DNA from: Phocoenobacter atlanticus
Lineage (GTDB): Bacteria; Pseudomonadota; Gammaproteobacteria; Enterobacterales; Pasteurellaceae
DNA: 64,000 nt
NCBI RefSeq assembly: GCF_030764225.1
Contig: NZ_JASAXH010000013.1
Direction: 5' to 3' (one strand)
Shown here: piece by piece, positions 1 through 7,901 of the stretch
How positions within the stretch are numbered: position 1 is the first letter of the stretch
Layout: every line of letters begins with the position of its first letter
Translations under genes and position numbers: made by a program
Notes under the pieces: generated by a model
Databases searched by the model: none
The model's input: the letters and a program-made list of their open reading frames with translations, nothing else
What the model was told of the DNA's origin: nothing

Positions 1-203
1 CCATACTTTAATCTTTCGATATTACGCGGTATTAGCTACAGTTTCCCGTAGTTATCCCCCTCCACAAGGCAGATTCCCAAGCATTACTCACCCGTCCGCC
101 ACTCGTCAGCAAGAAAGCAAGCTTTCTTCTGTTACCGTTCGACTTGCATGTGTTAAGCCTGCCGCCAGCGTTCAATCTGAGCCATGATCAAACTCTTCAA
201 TTA
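1..203 (-). rRNA. rrs: 16S ribosomal RNA, 5' end (partial)
   Basis: The reverse complement reads as the universally conserved start of bacterial 16S rRNA, including GAGTTTGATCATGGCTCAG and the AACGCTGGCGGCAGGC block. The gene runs leftward off the window, so only about the first 200 bases are seen. The 5' end is placed near 203 by alignment to the E. coli 16S start from memory and may be off by a base or two. Leader elements (boxA, boxB-like hairpin, promoter) lie immediately upstream, so this is the promoter-proximal end of an rrn operon. Confidence 0.97.
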
Positions 204-341
204 AAAGTTTAATCGCTCAATAAACTGACATAGAATTTTTATTAAAAAAATTTTCAGTGACACTTATTAAGACTTCTTTATTTCAAATATTTTTTTCAAA
301 TAAGTCAATCAACAAGTGCCCACACAGATTGTCTGATAAAT

Positions 342-353
342 TGTTAAAGAGCA
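342..353 (-). promoter_or_regulatory. rrn leader boxA antitermination site
   Basis: On the minus strand this reads TGCTCTTTAACA, the boxA recognised by NusB/S10 in ribosomal antitermination. It is followed toward the 16S gene by sequence matching the E. coli rrn leader as I recall it (AATTTATCAGACAATCTG, then TGTGGGCACTTG), which forms the strand of the RNase III stem that flanks 16S. Confidence 0.9.
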
Positions 354-358
354 AAAAA

Positions 359-401
359 CAACGACGCACCTAGCAAAATCTTTCACAACAGTGCGTCGTT
401 G
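359..401 (-). promoter_or_regulatory. rrn leader hairpin (boxB-like)
   Basis: A perfect 11-bp stem, CAACGACGCAC at 359-369 and GTGCGTCGTTG at 391-401, lies between the promoter and boxA. In rrn leaders a boxB stem-loop precedes boxA, which is the arrangement seen here. Confidence 0.7.
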
Positions 402-411
402 TGTGTGGCGT

Positions 412-439
412 ATTATAGAGATTTCAAAATACAACGCAA
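412..439 (-). promoter_or_regulatory. rrn promoter
   Basis: On the minus strand a -35 TTGCGT (434-439) and a perfect -10 TATAAT (412-417) are separated by 16 bp, followed by a GC-containing discriminator ACGCC. A 16-bp spacer and GC-rich discriminator are typical of stringently controlled rRNA promoters. Transcription would start near 404, at the boxB-like hairpin. Confidence 0.8.
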
Positions 440-505
440 GTACTTTTTGGAAAAATATTTAATTTTTTTGCTATTCGATGTTTTTTAATTCAATTTGAAT
501 GTTTT

Positions 506-535
506 TTGTAAATTTTTATTAAAATGTGACCGCTT
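506..535 (-). repeat. DNA uptake signal sequence (30-bp unit)
   Basis: Core ACCGCTT at 529-535 (AAGCGGT on the minus strand) followed on that strand by the AT-rich tail ending in TTTACA. The core overlaps the last codons of mutM. Confidence 0.8.
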
Positions 536-1346
536 ATTTTTGACAATAATCACAATAAAACGTATTGCGTTGCCCGATGATTTTTGTCTTAATTTGGTTT
601 TGGCACTGATTACATTCTTCGCCTTTGCGTCCGTACACCTGTAAAACTTGTGTAAAATAACCTGGTTTGCCGTCTGGTTGGACAAAATCTTTCAAGGTTG
701 TACCACCCTGCTCTATCGCTTTGATTAAAACTTGCTTAATTATCGTTACTAATAAGTGAGATTGTTCCTTTGTTAAGGTGCAAGCTAATCGCTCAGGCAG
801 AATTTTTGCTAAAAATAAACTTTCACACGCATAAATATTCCCTACGCCCACCACAACGGCATTATCCATTATGAACTTTTTAACTGCCACTTTTCTCTTT
901 CTACTCTTCTTATATAGGTAATCGCCATTAAATTCTGCTGAAAGGGGTTCTAATCCGAGTTTTTGAAAAATGGGCATTTGTGAAATTTTTTCCGCCCATA
1001 GCCACGCACCAAATCGGCGTGGGTCGTTATAGCGTAACACAATGCCATCTTGTGTAATTAAATCAACGTGATCGTGCTTGCCAACGTCTTTGGTTTCTTT
1101 TTCTAAAATACTCAATGAACCCGACATTCCAAGATGAATAATAATTTCGCCTTTTGTGGTGTGAATAATCAGATATTTAGCTCGGCGTGAAATTGCGGTA
1201 ATTTGGGCATTTTGCATTTCGCTCAATTCATTACTCACCAACCAACGCAGCTGCTTTTGGCGAATAATAATCTCTTTTATGGTTTTTCCCACAAGATGAG
1301 AGGATATTCCTCGCACGCTAGTTTCAACTTCGGGTAATTCTGGCAT
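534..1346 (-). CDS. mutM: Formamidopyrimidine-DNA glycosylase (MutM/Fpg)
   Basis: Base-excision repair glycosylase and AP lyase that removes 8-oxoguanine and formamidopyrimidines. The protein begins MPELPEVETSVRG, where Pro2 is the catalytic nucleophile and Glu3 its partner. The H2TH region is around residues 150-190 and the C-terminus carries a CX2C...CX2C zinc finger (CNQCQN...CDYCQK). The reading frame is open a further 13 codons upstream, but the start is set at the ATG encoding MPEL because Pro2 must be N-terminal after Met removal, and AAGAGAA lies just upstream as ribosome binding site. The 270-residue length is normal. It lies between the rrn operon and an AAA ATPase gene on the same strand. 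Confidence 0.97.
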   Translation of the reverse strand: MPELPEVETSVRGISSHLVGKTIKEIIIRQKQLRWLVSNELSEMQNAQITAISRRAKYLIIHTTKGEIIIHLGMSGSLSILEKETKDVGKHDHVDLITQDGIVLRYNDPRRFGAWLWAEKISQMPIFQKLGLEPLSAEFNGDYLYKKSRKRKVAVKKFIMDNAVVVGVGNIYACESLFLAKILPERLACTLTKEQSHLLVTIIKQVLIKAIEQGGTTLKDFVQPDGKPGYFTQVLQVYGRKGEECNQCQNQIKTKIIGQRNTFYCDYCQK

Positions 1347-1379
1347 TTTGTTTTCTCTTCTATATATAAGGATAAGATT

Positions 1380-1409
1380 TTGCAAATAGTAAATAAAATC
1401 TGACCGCTT
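1380..1409 (-). repeat. DNA uptake signal sequence (30-bp unit)
   Basis: Core ACCGCTT at 1403-1409 with the complementary-strand tail ending at TTGCAA (1380-1385). It lies between mutM and the AAA ATPase gene. Confidence 0.8.
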
Positions 1410-1411
1410 AC

Positions 1412-2611
1412 TTACTGTAATAAAAAATCAATAATATTCTGATGAATGATTCCATCTTGACTGAAATCGAGGTTATCCATTGAAAGGACATATTTTGGAT
1501 AATTATCGCTGATATTTTTATATACCCCAAATTCTCGTTCTCTGGTTTGTTCGGTTGCCATTAAATAAGAAACTTGATAATAGATAATTTCTTTATCTTT
1601 TCTCGCAATAAAATCGATTTCTTTCGTACCAACCTTACCGATTTCAACTTGGTAGCCCCTAGAAATCAATTCTATATAAACAATATTCTCTAAGGTTTTT
1701 TCAATATCTTTAATATTAGAATATCCCTTAGACTGTCGAAAACCGTGATCAGTAAGATAATATTTTTCATCTATTTTTAATGTTTTTTTACCTATAAGAT
1801 CGTATCTCGGCACTTTTTTAATAATAAAAGCCATTTGGCAATATTCTAAGTAATTTAAAACGGTATCGACGGACACTTCTCGGCTTTCACTTTTTAAATA
1901 CTTTTTAATGCTACTGGCTGAAAAAGTTGCACCGATATTTTGAATGACAAAATTTAGAATACGATTAAATATATCAACATCACGTATTTTGTTATAATTT
2001 AAAACATCTTTTACTAAAACTGTATTATAAACATCCTGCAAATATTTATAGCTCGTTTCTTCCTCTAAATTAAAATACCTTAAAATTGGCATTCCGCCAA
2101 CTTGTAGAAATTTATTAAATAATTCATCTCTATTTAAGTTTGTTTCAGTATAAACCATTAAAAATTCATCAAATGTAAAGGGCTGTATTTCAAATTCTAC
2201 ATATCTCCCTGCTAATAATGTGGCTAATTCTCCTGAAATGAGTTTTGAATTTGAACCTGTAATATAAATATCACAATCTCTATCTACTCTTAAACCATTG
2301 ATGACTTTTTCCCAATCTTTTACTAACTGAATTTCATCAAAAAAGAAATAAACTTTGCCTTTCATTCCTTTTAAGTTTTCAGTCAAATACTTAGCTAACG
2401 CATTAGCATCATTAATATGTAAAAACTCTAACGACTCAAAATTAATATAAATTTTTTGCTCAGTAGGAATTGTCGCTAATATTTCATTTTTTATAATCGT
2501 TAAAATTGTTGATTTTCCTACTCGTCGCATTCCAGTTAATACTTTGATCACGGATTTATCAACAAATTTCTCTATTTTTTTAGTATATTTTGGTCTAACA
2601 ACATATTTCAT
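1412..2611 (-). CDS. AAA_14/DUF4143 family ATPase
   Basis: A 399-residue P-loop ATPase of the AAA_14 plus DUF4143 type. Walker A is GMRRVGKST near residue 28 and a Walker B-like segment YFFFDEIQ lies near residue 90. The C-terminal half (about 200-390) matches the DUF4143 architecture, a PD-(D/E)XK-like fold with the line GTKEIDFIARK. Members are widespread accessory genes of unknown role in bacteria and archaea, found in many copies and often sporadically distributed. It stands alone between mutM and potD. Three copies of a 14-bp motif sit directly upstream, suggesting a dedicated repressor or self-control. Function is not known and I do not assign one. Confidence 0.85.
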   Translation of the reverse strand: MKYVVRPKYTKKIEKFVDKSVIKVLTGMRRVGKSTILTIIKNEILATIPTEQKIYINFESLEFLHINDANALAKYLTENLKGMKGKVYFFFDEIQLVKDWEKVINGLRVDRDCDIYITGSNSKLISGELATLLAGRYVEFEIQPFTFDEFLMVYTETNLNRDELFNKFLQVGGMPILRYFNLEEETSYKYLQDVYNTVLVKDVLNYNKIRDVDIFNRILNFVIQNIGATFSASSIKKYLKSESREVSVDTVLNYLEYCQMAFIIKKVPRYDLIGKKTLKIDEKYYLTDHGFRQSKGYSNIKDIEKTLENIVYIELISRGYQVEIGKVGTKEIDFIARKDKEIIYYQVSYLMATEQTREREFGVYKNISDNYPKYVLSMDNLDFSQDGIIHQNIIDFLLQ

Positions 2612-2643
2612 AGATAACCCTTATTACATTACTTTAATGCTTA

Positions 2644-2736
2644 GACTATAATAGAAAAAAATACAAAAATCAATAACGATTTCTATTATAATCGATACGT
2701 TTAAAATTTTATGATTTATATAGATTATAATAGAAA
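2644..2736. repeat. Three copies of a 14-bp operator-like motif
   Basis: GACTATAATAGAAA (2644-2657), TTTCTATTATAATC (2680-2693, inverted) and GATTATAATAGAAA (2723-2736). The last two are perfect inverted copies; the first differs by one base. They fill the region upstream of the ATPase gene starting at 2611, where its promoter should lie. Confidence 0.7.
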
Positions 2737-2773
2737 CAAGCCATTTTTTGTATTCAATTGCTATTTAGTAAAC

Positions 2774-2809
2774 GGTCGGATATACGCAAACAAGTTTGCT
2801 AATCCAACC
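2774..2809. repeat. Two-tier palindrome (REP-like)
   Basis: Outer arms GGTCGGAT (2774-2781) and ATCCAACC (2802-2809) match in 7 of 8 positions, and an inner perfect pair GCAAAC/GTTTGC (2786-2791/2794-2799) is separated by AA. The structure is typical of dispersed intergenic palindromic elements; other copies were not found in this window. Confidence 0.45.
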
Positions 2810-2826
2810 CTATAAATTTATAAATA

Positions 2827-2861
2827 AAAAACCTGTCGCAAATCATCTGCAACAGGTTTTT
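2827..2861. terminator. Bidirectional terminator after potD
   Basis: Stem ACCTGT/ACAGGT (2831-2836/2852-2857) extended by GCA/TGC, flanked by A and T runs on both sides, so it can act on either strand. It lies 56 bp past the potD stop codon. Confidence 0.8.
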
Positions 2862-2916
2862 GTTAAGTATGAAAAACGGTAAATTTTTATAAAAATCTGA
2901 CCGCTATATTTTAACC

Positions 2917-3957
2917 TTAGTTACTGGTTCTTAATTTATTCCAGTATTTTTCATACACTTCAATCGCATCGCCTACATCTGCTTGGGCAATGCCTTTTTC
3001 AAGCTCTTCTTTTGGTGGGAATAATACTTTATCTGCTAATTGTTCTGGGGTTAATAAATCTCTTACTCCTTCGTTTGGCATTGAGAAACCTAATTTTTCA
3101 ATCACAACTTTTGCACTTTCTGGACGTAGTAAGAAGTCAATAAATTTATAAGCTGCTTCTTTATTTTTAGCAGTATTTGGAATAGCGTAGTTATCCATCC
3201 AGACAATCGCTCCTTCTTTTGGGTAAATAAAGGTTAAATTTGGGTCTTCTTTTTGACCTAAATATGCCGAACCATTCCAAATCATTCCGATTGATACTTC
3301 ACCTTGTAAAAATGGCATTTCAGGTGCATCTGAATTGAAGGTTAATACATTTGGAATTAAGGTTTTTAAACGCTCATAAGCGGTTTTGATTTCTTCTGGG
3401 TTAGTGGTGTTTGGTGATTTTCCATCTAATAATAGTGCCATATGGAACACTTCACGAGAATCATTCATTAACTGTAATAAGCCTTTATATTCAGGTTTCC
3501 ATAAATCTGCCCAGCTAGTTACTGTGGTTAGATCAATTTCTTCTTTATTAACACCAATACCTGTTAAACCGAAAATATAAGGTAATGAGTAATCATTTTT
3601 AGGGTCAAAACTTTGCCCCATTAATTCTTTACTCACATATTTAAAATTGGCTAATTTTGTTTTATCTAATTTTTCTAACATTCCTTCTTTTGCCATTTTG
3701 CTCACATAATAGCTTGAAGGGAACACGATATCATAACCTGCACCTTGAGTAAGCTTCATTTTTGAATACATTTCTTCATTACTTTCAAACGTAGAATAGA
3801 TCACCTCTATCCCTGTTTCTTCCGTGAATTTCTCTAATAAGCTTGAAGGTACATATTCAGTCCAGTTATAAACATATAATTTTTCTGTAGCTTGTGCAGA
3901 AACCGCCACACTTAAAGTTGTAATTGCAAAAAAGAGTTTTTTAATTAATTTTGTCAA
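2917..3957 (-). CDS. potD: Spermidine/putrescine-binding periplasmic protein
   Basis: Substrate-binding protein of a polyamine ABC transporter. The mature part starts TEKLYVYNWTEYVP, the typical PotD/PotF opening, and later segments (YSTFESNEEM, MIWNGSAYLG) fit the family. An ATG-initiated frame begins at 4062, but that adds 35 residues of unlikely sequence. I place the start at TTG 3957: AAGGA lies 7 bases upstream and translation then begins with a compact signal peptide (TKLIKKLFFAITTLSVAVSAQA). No potABC genes are nearby, so this is an orphan binding protein that must use a transporter encoded elsewhere. Polyamine specificity is by family; which polyamine is bound cannot be read here. Confidence 0.9.
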   Translation of the reverse strand: MTKLIKKLFFAITTLSVAVSAQATEKLYVYNWTEYVPSSLLEKFTEETGIEVIYSTFESNEEMYSKMKLTQGAGYDIVFPSSYYVSKMAKEGMLEKLDKTKLANFKYVSKELMGQSFDPKNDYSLPYIFGLTGIGVNKEEIDLTTVTSWADLWKPEYKGLLQLMNDSREVFHMALLLDGKSPNTTNPEEIKTAYERLKTLIPNVLTFNSDAPEMPFLQGEVSIGMIWNGSAYLGQKEDPNLTFIYPKEGAIVWMDNYAIPNTAKNKEAAYKFIDFLLRPESAKVVIEKLGFSMPNEGVRDLLTPEQLADKVLFPPKEELEKGIAQADVGDAIEVYEKYWNKLRTSN

Positions 3958-4072
3958 TTTAATATCCTTAACGTTTAAAATTGTTATACTAATAGGGGAA
4001 CGAGTATAACGTTTTATAAACGAATTTACCAACAATAAAAGGGACGGTTTTTTATTCTGCAAACCGAATAAT

Positions 4073-4102
4073 ATGCAAAAAACAAATTAAATCATACCGC
4101 TT
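4073..4102 (-). repeat. DNA uptake signal sequence (30-bp unit)
   Basis: Core ACCGCTT at 4096-4102, tail TGCAA at the other end, in the gap between the AhpD-like gene and potD. Confidence 0.75.
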
Positions 4103-4114
4103 GTCATATTAAAA

Positions 4115-4465
4115 CTATTCTTTTTCTCCACCAAATTCTTCGTATGCCATTAATGCTTCTGCAGCAGTCATCACTGATGGACCACCACCCATATAAATAG
4201 CAACTTGTACCATTTCCATAAATTCAGCACGAGTACAACCTGCTTTAACGAGAGCTTTTGCATGAAAACCTAAGCAACCTTGACAACGCATTGCAATCGC
4301 AATAGACATTGCCATCATCTCTTTTTGTTTAAATGAAAGCGCATCTTCTTTTAATGCAGATTGTGCCATTTGGCTAAAACCTTGCATTGTATCTGGGATA
4401 GCAGAGCGAAGTTGTGCTAATTTTTGATTAAGGGCTTGTGTTAGTTCTGTGTAATTGTGACTCAT
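4115..4465 (-). CDS. AhpD-like/carboxymuconolactone decarboxylase-family protein
   Basis: A 116-residue single-domain protein of the CMD/AhpD-like superfamily. The family motif is present as RCQGCLGFHAKAL (about residues 59-71), with the CXXC pair and downstream His that carry out thiol peroxidase or disulfide chemistry in AhpD proteins. It is transcribed divergently from the ygaV-ygaP pair, sharing a 135-bp control region, which points to a role in redox or sulfur stress. The exact substrate is unknown. AGGAG lies upstream of the ATG. Confidence 0.85.
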   Translation of the reverse strand: MSHNYTELTQALNQKLAQLRSAIPDTMQGFSQMAQSALKEDALSFKQKEMMAMSIAIAMRCQGCLGFHAKALVKAGCTRAEFMEMVQVAIYMGGGPSVMTAAEALMAYEEFGGEKE

Positions 4466-4568
4466 TCTTTTTCTCCTAAATTATAGTTTATAAAAACAAT
4501 ATAAATGATATCAGGTTTTTATGTTATGTAAAAGTACTCACATCAAATAAAATATGTTATTATAAATA

Positions 4569-4582
4569 AAACAATGTTGTTT
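4569..4582. promoter_or_regulatory. Candidate operator for the ArsR-type regulator
   Basis: Perfect inverted repeat AAACAA-TG-TTGTTT, directly after a TATAAA -10-like box (4561-4566) and just before the regulator gene. ArsR-family repressors bind such short dyads at their own promoters. Assignment is inferred from position and symmetry. Confidence 0.45.
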
Positions 4583-4600
4583 AGTATGGAGGTTTAAGGC

Positions 4601-4891
4601 GTGCAAGAAATGATACAAAATGCTGAAGATACAGCTTCTCAATTAAAAATTATTGCTAATCCTTATCGACTAATGGTGCTATGTGCGTTAACAGAAGAGA
4701 GTAAAAATGTCTCGGAATTAATGAGTTTAACAAATGCTCCACAGACGCTAATGTCTAACCATCTAGCGGTTCTTAGAAAAGCGGGAATTATTGATTACAA
4801 TAGAGATCACCGCACTCTAAATTATTATCTTAAAGATCCTCGAATGAAAACATTATTAGAAACATTACATAATGTTTATTGCAATAGCTAA
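4601..4891 (+). CDS. ygaV: ArsR-family regulator, YgaV/BigR-like
   Basis: A 96-residue winged-helix repressor. The HTH lies around residues 40-65 (NAPQTLMSNHLAVLRKAGII). Two cysteines, one in MVLCALTE and one in the C-terminal NVYCNS, occupy the positions used by the BigR/SqrR/YgaV subgroup to sense persulfide or redox change through a disulfide or polysulfide bridge. The gene starts at GTG, supported by GGAGG at 4588-4592 with 8-base spacing; an ATG three codons on is the alternative. It is followed 9 bp later by the ygaP rhodanese gene, the same pairing as E. coli ygaVP. Confidence 0.85.
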   Translation: MQEMIQNAEDTASQLKIIANPYRLMVLCALTEESKNVSELMSLTNAPQTLMSNHLAVLRKAGIIDYNRDHRTLNYYLKDPRMKTLLETLHNVYCNS

Positions 4892-4900
4892 GGAGCAAAA

Positions 4901-5425
4901 ATGAGTAATCTGAAAACAGTTGAAGCAACACAATTACAACAATGGTTAGCCTCTGGTGAAGCCATTTTGGTTGATGTGCGTGAACCAAACGAATTTACCG
5001 AGTGGCGTATTCCTCAAGCAATGTCTATGCCACTAACCTACATTGATAAGCATATTCCACATCTTACTAATGAAAAACGTAAAATTGTATTCCAATGCTT
5101 AAAAGGTAAACGTGGAGAAATGGCAGCAGAACAAGCGATCAAACAATTACCTGATGCTGAAATTTATAATTTAATCGGTGGTATTGAAGCGTGGGATAAC
5201 GCCAACTTAGACGTTATTCGTGATCTTGATAAAGGAAAAATGCCAATGTTCCGTCAGGTTTTAACTGCCGCAGGAACATTTAATATTGTATTCTCTTTAC
5301 TTGGTTTTAGCTCAAATTTAGGAACAACTTTGACTCTTTTCTTAGGCTGTGGCTTAGTATTCGCTGGAGTAACGGGAAAATGTGGAATGGCAATGTTATT
5401 ACAAAAAATGCCTTGGAATAAATAA
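4901..5425 (+). CDS. ygaP: Membrane-anchored rhodanese sulfurtransferase
   Basis: A 174-residue YgaP-type protein. Residues 1-105 form a rhodanese domain with the catalytic loop FQCLKGKRGE around Cys66. The C-terminal 60 residues (DUF2892) hold two short membrane helices that anchor the enzyme facing the cytoplasm. As far as I recall E. coli YgaP has the same length and layout. Rhodaneses move sulfane sulfur from thiosulfate or persulfides to acceptors. Placed after the YgaV-like persulfide sensor, it probably detoxifies or handles reactive sulfur species. AAGGAG precedes the ATG. Confidence 0.92.
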   Translation: MSNLKTVEATQLQQWLASGEAILVDVREPNEFTEWRIPQAMSMPLTYIDKHIPHLTNEKRKIVFQCLKGKRGEMAAEQAIKQLPDAEIYNLIGGIEAWDNANLDVIRDLDKGKMPMFRQVLTAAGTFNIVFSLLGFSSNLGTTLTLFLGCGLVFAGVTGKCGMAMLLQKMPWNK

Positions 5426-5444
5426 TACAATAACGCAATAATAA

Positions 5445-5486
5445 AAAGCGAGATCTAAAAGGTATAACCCTTAATGATCTCGCTTT
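5445..5486. terminator. Bidirectional terminator between ygaP and nhaA
   Basis: Perfect 11-bp stem AAAGCGAGATC/GATCTCGCTTT with a 20-base loop and T-rich tails on both strands, placed between two converging genes. Confidence 0.85.
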
Positions 5487-5494
5487 CTTTTTAT

Positions 5495-6655
5495 CTATTT
5501 AGTCGTTTGACGTAATAGTATATAACCAAAGATGGCAGAGACTATTGAACCAATTAAAATCCCTACCCTAGATAAAATATTTAAATTTTCTCCTGCTCCA
5601 TCAATAAAAGCAAGGCTGGCAAGGAACATCGACATTGTAAACCCAATACCACATAAAAATGCAACCGCTAAAATCTGTTTAAAATTAATTCCTTCTGGCA
5701 AGGTGGCAATACGGAATTTTACAGATAGATAGCTAAATAAGAATACCCCTAATGGTTTACCAACAATTAGACCAAAAACAATACCGAGTGGCAGAGCTGA
5801 TGTCACCATTGATAAACTCACTCCATTTAAATTTACTCCAGCATTCGCAAAAGCAAATAATGGTAAAATAAAGAGTGAACACCAAGGTACTAAGCTATGT
5901 TCCAATTGATGTAATGGACGTTCACCATTTCGTCCTTTTAGTGGAATACAAAAACCGATAATTACACCTGCTAAAGTCGCGTGTACGCCTGATTTTAATA
6001 CGGAAGCCCACAATACCAAACCCACCAATATATAAGCCCCAATAGAACTCACTTTACATTTTCCCATTATTGCCAATATAACAATAGCAACACTTGCTGA
6101 AATAAGAGCTGTCATACTCAAGGTATCAGAATAAAAAATCGCAATAACAACAATTGCCCCTAAATCATCAATAATAGCCAATGCCAATAAAAATACTTTT
6201 AATGCTAACGGCACTCTCTTTCCTAGCAATGCAACAATCCCCAATGCAAACGCAATATCTGTTGCCATTGGAATTGCCCAACCTTTTTGCAATTCAGGAC
6301 TGGTATAGGTAATCATATAAAAAATAAGGGCGGGGATAACCATTCCACCAATAGCTGCAATGGCAGGAAAAATAGCTTGTTGATAACTTGAAAGAGATCC
6401 CTCAAATAACTCTCGCTTCACCTCTAACCCTACTAAGATAAAAAATACTGCCATAAAACCATCATTGATCCAATGTAATAATGATTTATCAATTTCAAAA
6501 TGCCCTACTTGAATAGAAACAGGCATATTCAAAAAACTAGTATAAAGTGAATTTAAACCCGTGTTTGCAAATAGCATTGCCACAAGAGCTAATACAAATA
6601 ATAAAATCCCACTGATTGGCTCTTTTTTTAAAAGAGATTGAATTGCTAACAGCAT
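5495..6655 (-). CDS. nhaA: Na+/H+ antiporter NhaA
   Basis: Inner-membrane antiporter exporting Na+ in exchange for two H+. At 386 residues it has the normal length and about 12 membrane segments. The transport-site acidic residues are visible in ATDIAFALG (about residue 130) and in the IIDDLGAIVV pair (about residue 160). FFILVGLEVKREL is a further family signature. AAGGACG stands before the ATG. No nhaR regulator is next to it. The gene is monocistronic and converges with ygaP. Confidence 0.97.
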   Translation of the reverse strand: MLLAIQSLLKKEPISGILLFVLALVAMLFANTGLNSLYTSFLNMPVSIQVGHFEIDKSLLHWINDGFMAVFFILVGLEVKRELFEGSLSSYQQAIFPAIAAIGGMVIPALIFYMITYTSPELQKGWAIPMATDIAFALGIVALLGKRVPLALKVFLLALAIIDDLGAIVVIAIFYSDTLSMTALISASVAIVILAIMGKCKVSSIGAYILVGLVLWASVLKSGVHATLAGVIIGFCIPLKGRNGERPLHQLEHSLVPWCSLFILPLFAFANAGVNLNGVSLSMVTSALPLGIVFGLIVGKPLGVFLFSYLSVKFRIATLPEGINFKQILAVAFLCGIGFTMSMFLASLAFIDGAGENLNILSRVGILIGSIVSAIFGYILLRQTTK

Positions 6656-6811
6656 TATATTACGTCCTTTTTGTATGTATTTATCAATAAAACTTTTCTT
6701 TTATCACAAGAATAGTCTCAATAGAGAGAATATTTGACATTTTATTTTTATTGTTCGATTATAGCCTTTTTATCATAGATAGCATAATAATTAAATAATA
6801 GGGGAATTTTT

Positions 6812-7756
6812 ATGTTAAATATCGTATTTTTAGAAAGTACAGCCATACCTAGCACGCACAGCATTCCACGTCCGCAATTTCCACATAATTGGATTGAATA
6901 TTCTCATACCTCCGCTGATGAGCTTTACGAAAGAGCCAAAGATGCTGATATTGTGATTATGAGTAAAATTATTTTTAATCGTGAAATAATGTCAAAATTA
7001 CCCAAATTAAAACTTATTGCTGTTACAGCAACAGGTACAAATAATATTGATTTGGTTGCCGCTAAAGAGTTGGGAATTGAGGTTAAAAATGTGACAGGTT
7101 ATTCCAGTGTCACCGTGCCTGAACACGTACTTGGTATGATTTTTTCATTAAAACATCAACTTATTTCTTATCATAAAGACCAAGTTTTAACCGACCGTTG
7201 GGCAACCTGTGGACAATTTTATTATGCTGATTTTCCAATTACCGATATCCGTGGTTCAACCATTGGTATTTTTGGTAAAGGTTGTTTAGGAACAGAAGTG
7301 GGACGTTTAGCCGAGCTTTTAGGAATGAAAGTACTTTATGCAGAACACAAAGATGCAACAATCATACGGGAAGGATATACACCATTTGAAACAGTATTAA
7401 AAGAATCGGATATTGTTACTTTACATTGCCCTTTAACAGAAACTACACAAAATCTTATTAATGCAAAAACCCTAGCTTTAATGAAACCTAATGCTATTTT
7501 AATCAACACGGGGCGTGGTCCTTTGGTTGATGAAATAGCATTACTTGACGCATTAGAAAATGGCACAATTTCAGGAGCTGGCATCGATGTAATGATTCAA
7601 GAACCCCCACAAATTGATAATCCATTAATGCAAGCAGCAAAAAATTTACCTAATTTGTTAATCACTCCACACGTTGCTTGGGCAAGCCAGTCTGCAACTG
7701 CAACATTATGTAATAAGGTGGCTCAGAATATTGAAGATTTTGTGAAAACTTTGTAG
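6812..7756 (+). CDS. NAD-dependent D-2-hydroxyacid dehydrogenase
   Basis: A 314-residue enzyme of the D-isomer-specific 2-hydroxyacid dehydrogenase family. The nucleotide-binding loop GIFGKGCLG lies around residues 151-159. Catalytic Arg is in NTGRGPLVDE (about 230), catalytic Glu in the QEPP stretch, and catalytic His in TPHVAWAS (about 285). The best-known relatives act on glycerate/hydroxypyruvate or related short hydroxyacids; the family does not fix the substrate. It is a single-gene unit, divergent from nhaA. The ATG is preceded by AGGGG. Confidence 0.85.
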   Translation: MLNIVFLESTAIPSTHSIPRPQFPHNWIEYSHTSADELYERAKDADIVIMSKIIFNREIMSKLPKLKLIAVTATGTNNIDLVAAKELGIEVKNVTGYSSVTVPEHVLGMIFSLKHQLISYHKDQVLTDRWATCGQFYYADFPITDIRGSTIGIFGKGCLGTEVGRLAELLGMKVLYAEHKDATIIREGYTPFETVLKESDIVTLHCPLTETTQNLINAKTLALMKPNAILINTGRGPLVDEIALLDALENGTISGAGIDVMIQEPPQIDNPLMQAAKNLPNLLITPHVAWASQSATATLCNKVAQNIEDFVKTL

Positions 7757-7845
7757 GCAAGATAAAAAGGTAAGATTTTTGTAGATCTAAGAAAACAAAA
7801 AGTATTTTACCACTATATTTTATCTACTATGCCAAAAAATCAAAA

Positions 7846-7871
7846 AACCTCTTCTAGATTTAGAAGAGGTT
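7846..7871 (-). terminator. Terminator after upp
   Basis: Perfect 11-bp stem AACCTCTTCTA/TAGAAGAGGTT with a 4-base loop, followed on the minus strand by six T residues. Confidence 0.85.
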
Positions 7872-7901
7872 AAATGTTTTTATTTAGCAGATCAAAAATT
7901 A

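Noticed and set aside
2786..2799. GCAAACAAGTTTGC as a PurR operator
   Set aside because: The PUR box needs the half-sites joined at a central CG; here they are separated by AA, and the site lies past the end of potD rather than in a promoter.
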